Below are positions 8,730 to 18,904 of a stretch of DNA of 64,000 bases, in pieces. Where the stretch lies: positions 587,970-651,969 of the forward strand of contig CACVBU010000682.1 of assembly GCA_902728285.1 (NCBI GenBank), written 5' to 3'. The stretch is from Clytia hemisphaerica. Taxonomy: Eukaryota; Cnidaria; Hydrozoa; Leptothecata; Clytiidae. A program made the position numbers and the translations under genes. The notes beneath the pieces are model-generated. The model was not told the DNA's origin and did not search any database. It saw only the letters and a program-made list of their open reading frames with translations. Each line of letters starts with the position of its first letter. Position 1 is the stretch's first letter.

Positions 8730-11700
8730 ATGGAATCACAAGAGCTTATTGAAATCCAGGTAATTTTAATTCATTAAATCTTTCTCTGAAAATTGATTGT
8801 GCAGTTAGTGTAGTTAAAGATTACAATGTTACAATGTAATAATACAATGTAGATGTTATGTCGATTGTTTTAATAGTATATTTTCTTGTTTCAGGAAAAT
8901 GAACCAGTTTCTTTCATAATTTCAAATGGGAAGACTTACGTTCGTTCTGGCGAGGGGCCGATTCTTCGGGCTTTCTCTTTCGTAATAAGAAAAGTTGGCT
9001 TTTTAAAGAAAAATGATAGTTTGAAAAAGGTTCATTGTGCTTATGTTATTAGTGGGCAGGAAGTTAACTCCAACGAGATCATCGAAAGGTAATTTTTTTT
9101 TAAATCTTTAGTAAAATATTATTACTGTCATTGAGGTGTTAATTCCTATCTTCCCCCTCCCCTTATAAAGAGGAGTACCAGCAGTCTATATTTTTTTAAG
9201 ACAAGTAGATAAAGCATTGAAGTCTTTTTTCAGAACATCCCTTGACTTCAAATCTAAAGATATCTTTTGGAAATCTCTCGAAGAGGTTGAGGATATCTCA
9301 GTCCATATATACGACGTTGTAAAAACTAATGTTATGGATAGTTTTTACAATTATTTGGAGTCAATGATCGATCGTAGTGAATTAAGGGAATACAGGCTTG
9401 CTCCCTTTATTGGCTTCCAGAATGGTGTATGGGTACTTTCTGATAAGGTAAGAACAATATCCCAAGTAGGAATTTTGGTACTGAGTGTATCTCACAATTA
9501 TTTTTTTGAAGTTAACTCCTTTACATTGTCTCTTTGATAAAAAAATTTCCATACTGAGACCTCTGTGATGAAGTATGATTTTAAAAGCAGAAATATTTCT
9601 CTCTTCACCTCTCATTTCTCACCAAACTTTGCTGCACCTGGATTTGCCAAAATTAGCCAAAATTAAATATTTTGCTACATCATCAAAAATAAAATTCTTA
9701 GTAGTTTGCTAAAATAGTTCCTGAATATCATCAAAATTGCTGAAAAAGCGCAAAATATTCTTTCGCCAAAATTACTTCCAAACCAAAAGATTTTACCATT
9801 CACTAAAATGAGTTCTCGGGTAACTTAATGCATGTCCCAGAATTGCATTAATTTTTCCGCCCCAGTTCCAGTCCCTAAACCATAACAAACTTTACATTTT
9901 TAAAAGCGTATTTGGATGTAGAATACCGTATTCGATGTAACTTAAATTCTTTCTCAGTATAATTAGAGATATCTTAAGAAAACCTGATTATGACGTCATG
10001 ATTGATGACGTCATAAATACAAAAAGTTGAATATCTCGAGAAATATAAATCAAAACTTTATGAAATTTGGACCAGTGGTAGAGTACATTGAGATGTTTCA
10101 AAAAATTTTGAAAAAATTTACCAAAATTAATGACATCAGCAGAAATTGCAAGAATTCGAATTTTTGCGATAAAATGCTGACATCAGCAAATTTTAAATTT
10201 TTTTAAAAAAGATTCTCCTCCTCTTGATGAGTTCTTTCATTGGTCCAAATTTTATAAAGTTTTGAGTATTAGTTCTTGAGATATTTAACTTTTTAAAATT
10301 ATGACGTCATAAATAATGACGTCATAATCAAGTTTTCTTAAAAAAACTCAAATTCTGCTGAGAAAGAATTTAAGTTACACCGAATACGGTATTCTACATC
10401 CAAATACGCTTCCAAAAATGTATACTTTGTTATGGTTTAGGGACTGGAACTGGGGCGGAAAAATTAATGCATTTTTGGGACATGCATTAAGTTACCCGAG
10501 TTATTGGCAAAATGAAAGATTTCATGTCTTCAAATTATTTATTTTATAGATTCACATTAAAGATGGATTTATCCTATCCAAAGTTCAAAAATCTCACATC
10601 ATTTCCAAGGAATTGCAAGGTTGTCAATTCGAAGTAAAAGAAAAAGTTTGGAAGGTATCTTTTCTCTTTTTATTCAATTTACTAATACCTTTTCTGATGA
10701 TTGAAAACAAAGAGATTTTTACAAGGAAAAAAAGAAAATAACCATCAGGGCTTTTAGAAAATTAGTAAATAATGATAAAGCCTTGCCCTTGCCTGAAATA
10801 TTTCAAACATTATTTGTCAGGGAGATTCCCTCAAGGTATTGTTGTCTATGAGAAAATGAACTACTTTGTCTGAAGCTGTATCTAGTTGTTATTTTTTCCT
10901 TTGTATAGTATATTATCATTGACAAAACATTACCGATGTAATCGAGATGCTGTGATACAAGCAATCTCATTCACATTGACACGGCTCTTGAGCGTAATGC
11001 ACCACGAAACGCTTGCAGGTATAGAAATACTATCCCCTTTTCAATTGCCACTAATCTCAATCAAAACTCCATTAGTAGAGGTCACTATTTGTCATCAAAA
11101 TTTGCCTTGTCTGGGGGTAATTTGGTGTGTCCGGGGGGCCAAAAGTCACCCTGTCCGGGGGTAAATCACTAAAAATTGTTATATCCTCCACCCCCATGTA
11201 AATTTTTTTTCTGGAAGAGCCCATTGACTTCTTTATATCTATGATTTAGATAATTATGACTGAGAGTAGTACTTACACATTTTTTAGCTGAATCAAAGTA
11301 TGCTGTACTTGCAACTGGGGATAAGTCTGTTGGGAAGTCTTCCATTCAAAAATTGGTAGCTCATGGCCAAGGAATACCTTCAACCAGCCATCCTTTTGCT
11401 GCTGCTGGTGGTGATGGCAGTGGTGCTGGAACAACTTTGTAAGTTTGTCTCTTTAAAATCTTTTAAGCAGGGAATAAAGTTATTTACTTTGAGAAGGTAT
11501 TGTAGGTAACTTTTTAGTACTTTGAAATTTTTGCGCAATTACACAGACGCCTGAAAATTCCTAACCTACATCTTGGGGACCATGAATAAAGCTTTCTGTT
11601 TTCAAATATAAAATGCACCATCAGACTGATGATTTTTTATTTCTTTTACTTAAGGACAAAACAATTACAAATATTAGCTTTGTCTAATATGGTCATTATA

Positions 11701-14700
11701 TTCAATGAGCTAGAGATTGCTTCGCCAATGGTTGGAAAGGCATTAAACCAAGCTCACGACAACTATGGGTGTCATTCAGTTGGTCGTGGAACACTTAAAC
11801 CGAAAGCATCTCTGCTCGCCTCGTCAAATCAACTGATACCACACATAAAGTAATTATCTAATTTAATTTTAATTAAATACGTTCTCGAACAGTCTTGACT
11901 ACTTTAATACAGTCATTTTACATTTTTTTACATTTTTCCATTCACTAGAGGGATTCAATATTCTCAACTTTAGTTGAGTTAGAATATTGTGTGTATGTAT
12001 GTAACTGTGTCTGTCAGTCCCCTCAAAGCTTTGGGGCAAGCCGAAGACTTCTTTTTTTTTTCATTTTTAGGGTGGTCACAAGTTTTAGCCCGAAACGAGG
12101 TTAAAAACTTTGGGCCAGGCTGGAGACATAATTATCTAATATGATTTTCATATTGCTAAAGTTTTCTACGTTTGATCCTTGGGTGTGGATTCAAATTAGC
12201 TTGGCTTACATGGATTTTACAATTGGGCCTACGAATGACTTTAAAGATACTGAAATTGTGTCAGTGCGGTTAGCAAGTTAAAGAGTAGAATAAGTCATTG
12301 GTCAATTTTCTTTAGGCTGGACACACGAATCCAAATTATGACGTGTGAAGAGGGGGAAGACTTCGACAAAGTCGTAGACAAAAGGGCTTTGGATAATGAT
12401 TTGACAAAATTGGTTGAATCAAATCCTGTAAGTAATTGTTTTTTTTGTTTTCGAAGGCTTTTACTTAATTCTATTAGAATCACATTGAAAACAGAGTTTA
12501 TAGAAAAGAATGAGAGTATTGGTGATTTACTCTTTTGAAAATCATAGGTGAAAAATTATACCTTAAGGGAAGAAATTTTTGCGGGAATTTAATTTTGCGG
12601 TTGATCAAATTATTTTTTTTCGCGGGAATTTAATTTCGCGGCTCAGCAATTTTCGACAAATTCGCGGGAATTTAATTTCGCGGTTGCAGGATATTTTTGG
12701 CCAAAAGCGTTATTAAATAAGCAAAAAACCTATTTTAAGGCTTGAAATAGTACGAATTTGGGGAATGCGTTAAATAAATTAAATTTCGCGGGAATTTAAT
12801 TTTGCGGATTGGCAATTTTGTAAAATTTCGCGGGAACTTAATTTCGCGGTTTTAGGCAAAATCCGCGAAAAACCGCGAAAATTTCTTCCCTTAAGGTAAT
12901 GGTTCACAGTGCTCAAGCGGTGTGTTTAATGACAACCTGTGACATGGCAACACCAAAAAATATTTCATGTTTCATTCTCTTGATTTTAGGGATTTCTCAT
13001 CGCCTGGTGTACCTGGCACAATGATATGGTTTGTAAAGCGATGGAAAGATTTGCAGACAAAGTTGCCAATGAAATTATCAGTTCACGCAACGACATTAAA
13101 TCTCGCTTGTTGGACGCCAAGCTCGACAACGTGATAATTGCTTTCCTGGTTGGTGATTTTTTATTGTGCTTTTCATTCTTTTCTTTTTTTGAATCTTTGT
13201 GGAAGTCCTATGAAAGTTCGTTAGTTATTTTGTCCGTTCGTTAGTTTGCTCATATTCGTTACCAGCTTTTCTCAAAATTGGCTCATTCAACTTTTCAGAT
13301 TTTTTGCACAAAGATGCTAGTTATTAACCCTTTAATAATACAGAGCTTGATTTCCAGGAAATTTTTCTTTCAAATTTCTACAATAGACAAAAGACAATCA
13401 GGTACATGCTCCAGAATGCAAATCTGTGGTTTTCTTCTTTTTCGTTGAAAAGATGAAAGTTTACGTTGAGTAATGAGGCAAAATAAGTGAAAAGTTTTCG
13501 AATGCTCTACGAAAATGTAATGCGCCCTGCATCATTGTGTTTACAACGAGAAAACTGAGATCATGTTTATTGCCCTTAAAGCCCACTATTGAGAAAGAGA
13601 TGAGAAGCTTCGTAGTTTACCAAATTTGTTGTCCTCGCTGTAACGCGAGCTATGTCGGTCAGACGATGCGACATTTACTAAGTCGTTTCAAAGAACATCG
13701 CTATGTCTCAAGTCCCGTGGGATCACATTTTAGTAGATGCAATAAAACTGTAACAATAGATGACGTTTCCATTGTTGATTCATCTATGCGTTCCGTAGAG
13801 GCTGAGTTAATGACCCTAGAGGCTATCAAGATAAAAGAAAATTAAAAACCGTCGTTAAACACTAAAAACGAATACAAGAGCAAGGCGCTTGTGATTGATT
13901 TGACTTGAAATAGAATTTTTTTTTCAGTTATGCTTTGAAATTGTAAGGGTAAGATGTATGTTTGATATGATGTGTTTGTTACAACAAATATTATATAGAT
14001 TTCTATATATTTTTACATATTTTTTCTTCTTTCTTAGACTTGAAAATGAAACACAGTTTTCGAAATATATTGTCAAATCAAATTAAATTGTTGGCTACAT
14101 ATTTATATATATTTCTTCTTTTTAGCTCCTCGCTCAGTATGAGAATGATAGGGACTATATTAGCCCCTCAGCTATCTACAACAAGATTGTTGGCCAGTCC
14201 GTCCATACCAATTCGATTGATAAAGAAAAGTTTTGGGTTGAAGTCCTGGATCTAATTAAATCTGATACCGAGGTAAGTTTTTAGAAACGGAAAGAAAGTC
14301 CATTCGCATTATATGTGCACTTTCATTTGATATTCTCAAGGTAATGAGAGAAGTCTCTTGAGAGTGGTCGCCACATGGTATCAAATAAAGGTGCATTTTT
14401 TTACATCGAAACTTTTCGGTAATAAAATGTAACTAAAGTCAGTTCACAATAAGTGTGCACTCTTTTTTCTTTTACCTATAACTTTTGAAGGAATTCTTCA
14501 AAATTTGGTATCGTTGGAGAGATATTTGTGAGTGGAACAATTTAAAATAAAAAAGTTTTTAAAAAGATTCTAAAAAGATCTTGTAGAAAGCTGCTATACC
14601 TTACATTTTCACTGGAGAAATTCTTTGATCTTAGGAGGTCATCACTGTGAAGAAATTTCCCTGAAATATTTATTCAATACAAAGTTAATAAGTGACTGAC

Positions 14701-15333
14701 CCCAAAAAACAGCAGAAAACAGCGTTTTTAGACGTCAATAAGCTTATAACTTTGTTTGATATCTTTTGACTGAATGATTGTTTTTGAGAAATTTTTTCAC
14801 AGTGATGGTGTTCGATGATCAAGGATTCACTTCAGTGAAAATGATAGTCATACCACTTTTCTACAAGATCTTCATTTTTTTCTTCATTTTTAGAATTTTT
14901 TCAAAGAATTCTTTATTTCAAATTGTTCCACTCACAAATATCTCTCCAACGAAACCAAATTTATAAAGATTGAAGCCGGAAAAACAGTTTTATTGAAAAT
15001 CTACTAAATATTTTTTCATCAATTTTCACACTGATGCAAAATTGCAATGCCCAAAGAAAAGCGGAGCCCGATTTTAGATGGTAGATGTTATAGCTTGCAT
15101 GGACCGGAAATGTACTCAAATAGTTTTTTTCTCGAGAAAACTTTTGTCCCATTTCTTTTGTCTTTAGATTTTGCCGTCCTCATAAATATTGTTTTATGTT
15201 TTCAGGCAACCACTTGGTTCCATCCCTTTACAGGATTTAAAAGAACAGATACTAAAGGGAAAGAAAGAGGTGATATAATCCCAGCAGTGACAATCCATTC
15301 AGACAAGATGAAATGCCTTCATTCAGTCACTTT
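8730..15333 (+). CDS. Intron-rich P-loop ATPase, DUF927/SF3-helicase-like layout (3' end in gap)
   Basis: Coding exons: 8730-8759, 8895-9088, 9234-9447, 10550-10619 (or to 10654), 10715-10835, 10909-11018, 11288-11438, 11655-11849, 12316-12427, 12990-13148, 14126-14272, 15206-15333. All junctions are GT/AG, and phases agree except at exon 4/5. About 543 residues are visible. An N-terminal region contains APFIGFQNGVWVLSDK. It is followed by Walker A GDKSVGKSS (about 257-265), Walker B MVIIFNELE (309-317), then LLASSNQLI (350-358), like the SF3 sensor-1 Asn motif, and LDTR (363-366), a possible arginine finger. This order resembles DUF927 and D5/SF3 primase-helicases of phages and mobile elements. 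That resemblance is my inference, not a database match. ATG chosen as first in frame after an acceptor at 8713. The last exon is still open where the N-run starts. It may be a domesticated or element-encoded helicase. Confidence 0.65.
9815..10500. mobile_element. Long palindromic (foldback) element in ATPase intron 3
   Basis: The two halves are inverted copies over most of their length. Ends read CTCGGGTAACTTAATGCATG and its complement, and shared inner blocks include AATACCGTATTCG and AACTTAAATTCTTTCTCAG. Both arms carry pairs of TGACGTCA, a CRE-type palindrome. There is no coding capacity. No clear target-site duplication was found. It lies in the intron between 9447 and 10550. Confidence 0.8.
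12561..12896. mobile_element. TA-flanked foldback MITE (family b) in ATPase intron 9
   Basis: Inverted termini CCTTAAGGGAAGAAATTTTT and its near-complement are flanked by TA (12559-12560 and 12897-12898). Inside, the motif GCGGGAATTTAATTTCGCGG recurs in exact or near-exact form about five times. There is no ORF. The end sequence is clearly related to 7818-8101, while the internal repeat is different in sequence but the same in kind. Confidence 0.8.
13489..13908 (+). pseudogene. Penelope-type GIY-YIG endonuclease fragment
   Basis: A frame of about 118 codons carries FVVYQICCPRCNASYVGQTM and LLSRFKEH, the CCHH-linked GIY-YIG nuclease pattern typical of Penelope-like retroelement C-termini (Y-x-I-x-C-x2-C, YVGQT, R-x3-H). 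The usual ending K-P-S-L-N-T-K is present after an in-frame TAA at 13843-13845, so one codon has become a stop, and the frame then runs to TGA at 13906-13908. Everything upstream (reverse transcriptase) is missing. It lies in the ATPase intron 13149-14125 in the same orientation. A GTCCGTTCGTTAG/TTACCAGCTTTTCTC piece of the GGACCTACC repeat family precedes it (about 13190-13320). Confidence 0.7.
14495..14965. repeat. Inverted-repeat (foldback) element in ATPase intron 11
   Basis: GAATTCTTCAAAATTTGGT and GGAGAGATATTTGTGAGTGG (left) are mirrored by CCACTCACAAATATCTCTCC and ACCAAATTTATA (right). Further inside, AGATCTTGTAGAAA and TCACTGTGAAGAAATTT are mirrored by TTTCTACAAGATCTTC and AATTTTTTCACAGTGA. 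There is no ORF of note. Confidence 0.7.
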
Positions 15334-16272
15334 NNNNNNNNNNNNNNNNNNNNNNNNNNNNNNNNNNNNNNNNNNNNNNNNNNNNNNNNNNNNNNNNNNN
15401 NNNNNNNNNNNNNNNNNNNNNNNNNNNNNNNNNNNNNNNNNNNNNNNNNNNNNNNNNNNNNNNNNNNNNNNNNNNNNNNNNNNNNNNNNNNNNNNNNNNN
15501 NNNNNNNNNNNNNNNNNNNNNNNNNNNNNNNNNNNNNNNNNNNNNNNNNNNNNNNNNNNNNNNNNNNNNNNNNNNNNNNNNNNNNNNNNNNNNNNNNNNN
15601 NNNNNNNNNNNNNNNNNNNNNNNNNNNNNNNNNNNNNNNNNNNNNNNNNNNNNNNNNNNNNNNNNNNNNNNNNNNNNNNNNNNNNNNNNNNNNNNNNNNN
15701 NNNNNNNNNNNNNNNNNNNNNNNNNNNNNNNNNNNNNNNNNNNNNNNNNNNNNNNNNNNNNNNNNNNNNNNNNNNNNNNNNNNNNNNNNNNNNNNNNNNN
15801 NNNNNNNNNNNNNNNNNNNNNNNNNNNNNNNNNNNNNNNNNNNNNNNNNNNNNNNNNNNNNNNNNNNNNNNNNNNNNNNNNNNNNNNNNNNNNNNNNNNN
15901 NNNNNNNNNNNNNNNNNNNNNNNNNNNNNNNNNNNNNNNNNNNNNNNNNNNNNNNNNNNNNNNNNNNNNNNNNNNNNNNNNNNNNNNNNNNNNNNNNNNN
16001 NNNNNNNNNNNNNNNNNNNNNNNNNNNNNNNNNNNNNNNNNNNNNNNNNNNNNNNNNNNNNNNNNNNNNNNNNNNNNNNNNNNNNNNNNNNNNNNNNNNN
16101 NNNNNNNNNNNNNNNNNNNNNNNNNNNNNNNNNNNNNNNNNNNNNNNNNNNNNNNNNNNNNNNNNNNNNNNNNNNNNNNNNNNNNNNNNNNNNNNNNNNN
16201 NNNNNNNNNNNNNNNNNNNNNNNNNNNNNNNNNNNNNNNNNNNNNNNNNNNNNNNNNNNNNNNNNNNNNNNN
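15334..16272. other. Assembly gap (939 N)
   Basis: A run of N. It begins inside an open coding exon of the ATPase gene, so at least the rest of that exon is hidden. The sequence right of the gap (16273-16530) shows no continuation of that protein in any frame. Confidence 0.99.
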
Positions 16273-16527
16273 TATAACACCATCAATCCCCCCTAGAGGC
16301 AAACAAGAAAAATATGTTTTTATTGCCAAAAACTAATAAAAAGCAGCAATAAAAAGTATCAGAAAATTCAACATAAACAAAAACTTGAGCAAACGGCTTT
16401 TTTAAACCTTCAAAAGGTGTAGAAAAAGAATCCCCTTGATGAAAATCATGTGTTTGATTTGCCGAGTTAAAAAAATAAATGACAGAAATTGAAGCTTGCA
16501 ACAGATTTACACTGGAAATACTTTGGT

Positions 16528-16757
16528 ACAACACTGACTTATCACATCTGACTTATCGCTTGAGCCGCCATCTTGAAATACCACATTATGATCTGTAAAA
16601 ACAACGCACGCTAAAAGTACCCAAAAAGTTAACCCGATCGGAACAACACTGACTTATCACATCTGACTTATCGCTTTAGCCGCCATCTTGAAACACCACA
16701 TTATGATCTGTAAAAACAACGCACGCTAAAAGTACCCAAAAAGTTAACCCGATCGGA
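16528..16757. repeat. 115-bp tandem duplication containing a YY1-like motif
   Basis: The units 16528-16642 and 16643-16757 are nearly identical (a few substitutions). Each holds GCCGCCATCTTGAAA, the reverse complement of the AAGATGGCGGC YY1/5'-UTR motif, and TTAACCCGATCGG. On the minus strand each copy gives a very short ORF starting ATGGCGGC. It could be a duplicated promoter or first exon, or part of a repeat. Confidence 0.85.
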
Positions 16758-16929
16758 AGAAAGTTTAAAAATCAAAGTGAGATCGGGAAATCGGATTTTT
16801 TTTTTGCCGTCTTATGATGATGGAAGAAGAAATGAATTTTACGGATTTGAATGCTCAGCTTAGGCTGACCAAAAAGTAAAAAATATAAGTGCATGGATAT
16901 ACCGCACATTCAAACAAGAAGAAATGAAA

Positions 16930-17541
16930 CCATGTTAACTTTATGGAAATGACTAGCCATCCCTCATTTTGGACTACTGTTCTCAACTCTGGTCTCCCTG
17001 GAAGCGTGGTCTTATCCAGTAACTGGAAGAAGTTCAGAAATCATTTTTACATGGAATTCCATCCCTCAGACATCTTAATTATTGGGAAAAACTCAAATCA
17101 GTAAAACTGTATAGCCTTGAAAGAGACAGAGAGAGCGGTATCAAATAATTTATACCTGGAACGTCGTCATTGAAGGGAACGTCCCGAATTTTGATTATGA
17201 CAAAAGTAAAGGAGGCATTTCCTACCATATAAATCAGAGATTGGGGAGAATTTGTAATCTAAAAGCTGTCAATATTAAACACAAAAATATCTGGCCAGGG
17301 AAGTCTTTCCCAAGAAGGCCCTCAATTATTCAACACCCTTCCCAGACCAATAAGAGATTTGACAAACTGCCCCAAAGAAGTATTCAAAAAACACCTAGAC
17401 ACCTTCCTCACAACTGTTCCGGACGAACCTCTGCTTGCCCACTATTTCAACCTTAGGCAAGCTGACTCCAACAGCCTCTCAAGCACTCAGGGAAATCCCT
17501 CAATTGCGGTATACTGCAATTGCGGTAGTTTTCAATCGTGA
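16930..17541 (+). pseudogene. Decayed LINE reverse-transcriptase 3' end
   Basis: Pieces in different frames read like the thumb and C-terminal part of a non-LTR retrotransposon ORF2: LNYWEKLKSVKLYSLERDRE, then YQIIYTWNVVIEGNVPNF, then a segment resembling LPRPIRDLTNCPKEVFKKHL and DTFLTTVPDEP. Several frameshifts and stops separate them. It is a dead 5'-truncated copy, unrelated in detail to the LINE at 18905. Confidence 0.65.
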
Positions 17542-17674
17542 TTAGCCTACAAAGGCTTATAACAGCTACATATATCGACTGTAAAAAATTGTACGAGAAT
17601 AGCTTTTCTTTATCAATAGAATCTGATCTACGGAAAAAATATTTTGTCTGTGCGTTAAAAAGATATGATCAATT

Positions 17675-18029
17675 ACTTTAATCGTAGAAATTTTAGCGAG
17701 ACTAATTTTAGCGTTTTAGCGAGTTTTCCCTACTTTTGCTAAAATAAATCTCGCTAAAACACGCCGAATCAACAGATCGCTAAAATTAATCCGCACGAAA
17801 TTTTTGGTTTTATTGCCTTGATACATTTTTATCAATACGAAGGGTCTCAGTGCAGAGAAATGCTAGAAAAGGAACTCAGTCAATAATGTAATACAAATAT
17901 TCGCTAAAATTTATCCACGCGAAACTTTTCGAAATCGTGATTCGCTAAAATAAATCCAAAAAAATCGAGATTTTCCTGACTCGCTAAAATACGCTAAAAT
18001 TAGTCTCGTTAAAATTTCTACGATTAAAG
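17675..18029. mobile_element. TA-flanked foldback MITE (family c)
   Basis: Inverted ends CTTTAATCGTAGAAATTTTA and TAAAATTTCTACGATTAAAG are flanked by TA (17673-17674 and 18030-18031). The interior repeats short CGCTAAAAT-type words in both orientations. No coding potential. Same design as 7818-8101 and 12561-12896. A palindrome, TACTGCAATTGCAGTA-like, recurs just outside it at about 17510, 18075 and 18130. Confidence 0.8.
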
Positions 18030-18491
18030 TATGTACAAAAATTGCCTGTTTTCTCCTTGAATCTTGAATTCTGTTTCTTGAGTATACTGCAATTGCGGTA
18101 TATACATAAAAAATTTGAAAGTGACGTTTATACTGCAATTGCAGTAAGAAATTACTACCGCCGCAATACACCGTTTAACAGTGTCGACTGCGCACAGGTA
18201 TGAACAATTTTTCATTGTTTTGATTTTGCCAACCACGGGAAACTTCACTTTACCCCATAAAAAATGGTAGGTAAACATCCAGTTCTCATAAGAAAACCCA
18301 GCAGAGAAATGGTAAGTAAAGAATTTCATTTAATCATAACTTCTTTTCCTCTAGATGAATTTTTGTGGAATTTTCAGGAGAGATACATAAAATTGTCATT
18401 AATATCATGTTCAAACATCTAAAACATTCTATTTAAAGAAAAGAAAAAAAATAGCAATGTTTACATTTCTCTAACCTTCCACAATACTAAA

Positions 18492-18779
18492 GTGAGCATT
18501 TTTACCTACCGCCTCTACGGTGGAGATGGCGAGACTGTTAAACAGTGTATCTTAAAATCATGCCAACAATCAACACAAGATATTAAATCAGTAAAGTTTG
18601 TATTCAGTGACATTGAAGGTAATCTCAAAGTATGCTTTGTCGATAAAAAACACAAGAACAGAAACATTCACACGTTTGATTCCGAAGAACACCTCGCCAA
18701 CTTGATCCTTGACCATGAACACTCTGCAGAACTTCCGTTAAATGAAATTGACCAAAATCCAAGAAATTCCATAAACTGA
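18492..18779 (+). CDS. 95-codon ORF upstream of the LINE; possible ORF1 remnant
   Basis: The frame starts at a GTG (no ATG) and reads FTYRLYGGDGETVKQCIL to NEIDQNPRNSIN, stopping 125 bp before the PHD-finger ORF. Codon use looks coding and the peptide is a mixed alpha/beta-type sequence with no domain I can name. It could be the end of ORF1 of the LINE, or an exon of an unknown gene (an acceptor-like CTAAAG precedes it). Confidence 0.4.
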   Translation: MSIFTYRLYGGDGETVKQCILKSCQQSTQDIKSVKFVFSDIEGNLKVCFVDKKHKNRNIHTFDSEEHLANLILDHEHSAELPLNEIDQNPRNSIN

Positions 18780-18904
18780 CATAATGTTCACATCAGATTA
18801 TTGATTTAATCTTTTAAAGACTACTTTACGTAAGATACTTTATATTTCACCTTTCCCTATTTTAGTTTTCTTTTGAACACTTATATAAGCTCTAAGGCCC
18901 TTGT

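Noticed and set aside
15047-16336. Long ORFs spanning the N-run (up to 429 codons)
   Set aside because: They are artefacts of translating N. Only the exon part 15206-15333 is supported.
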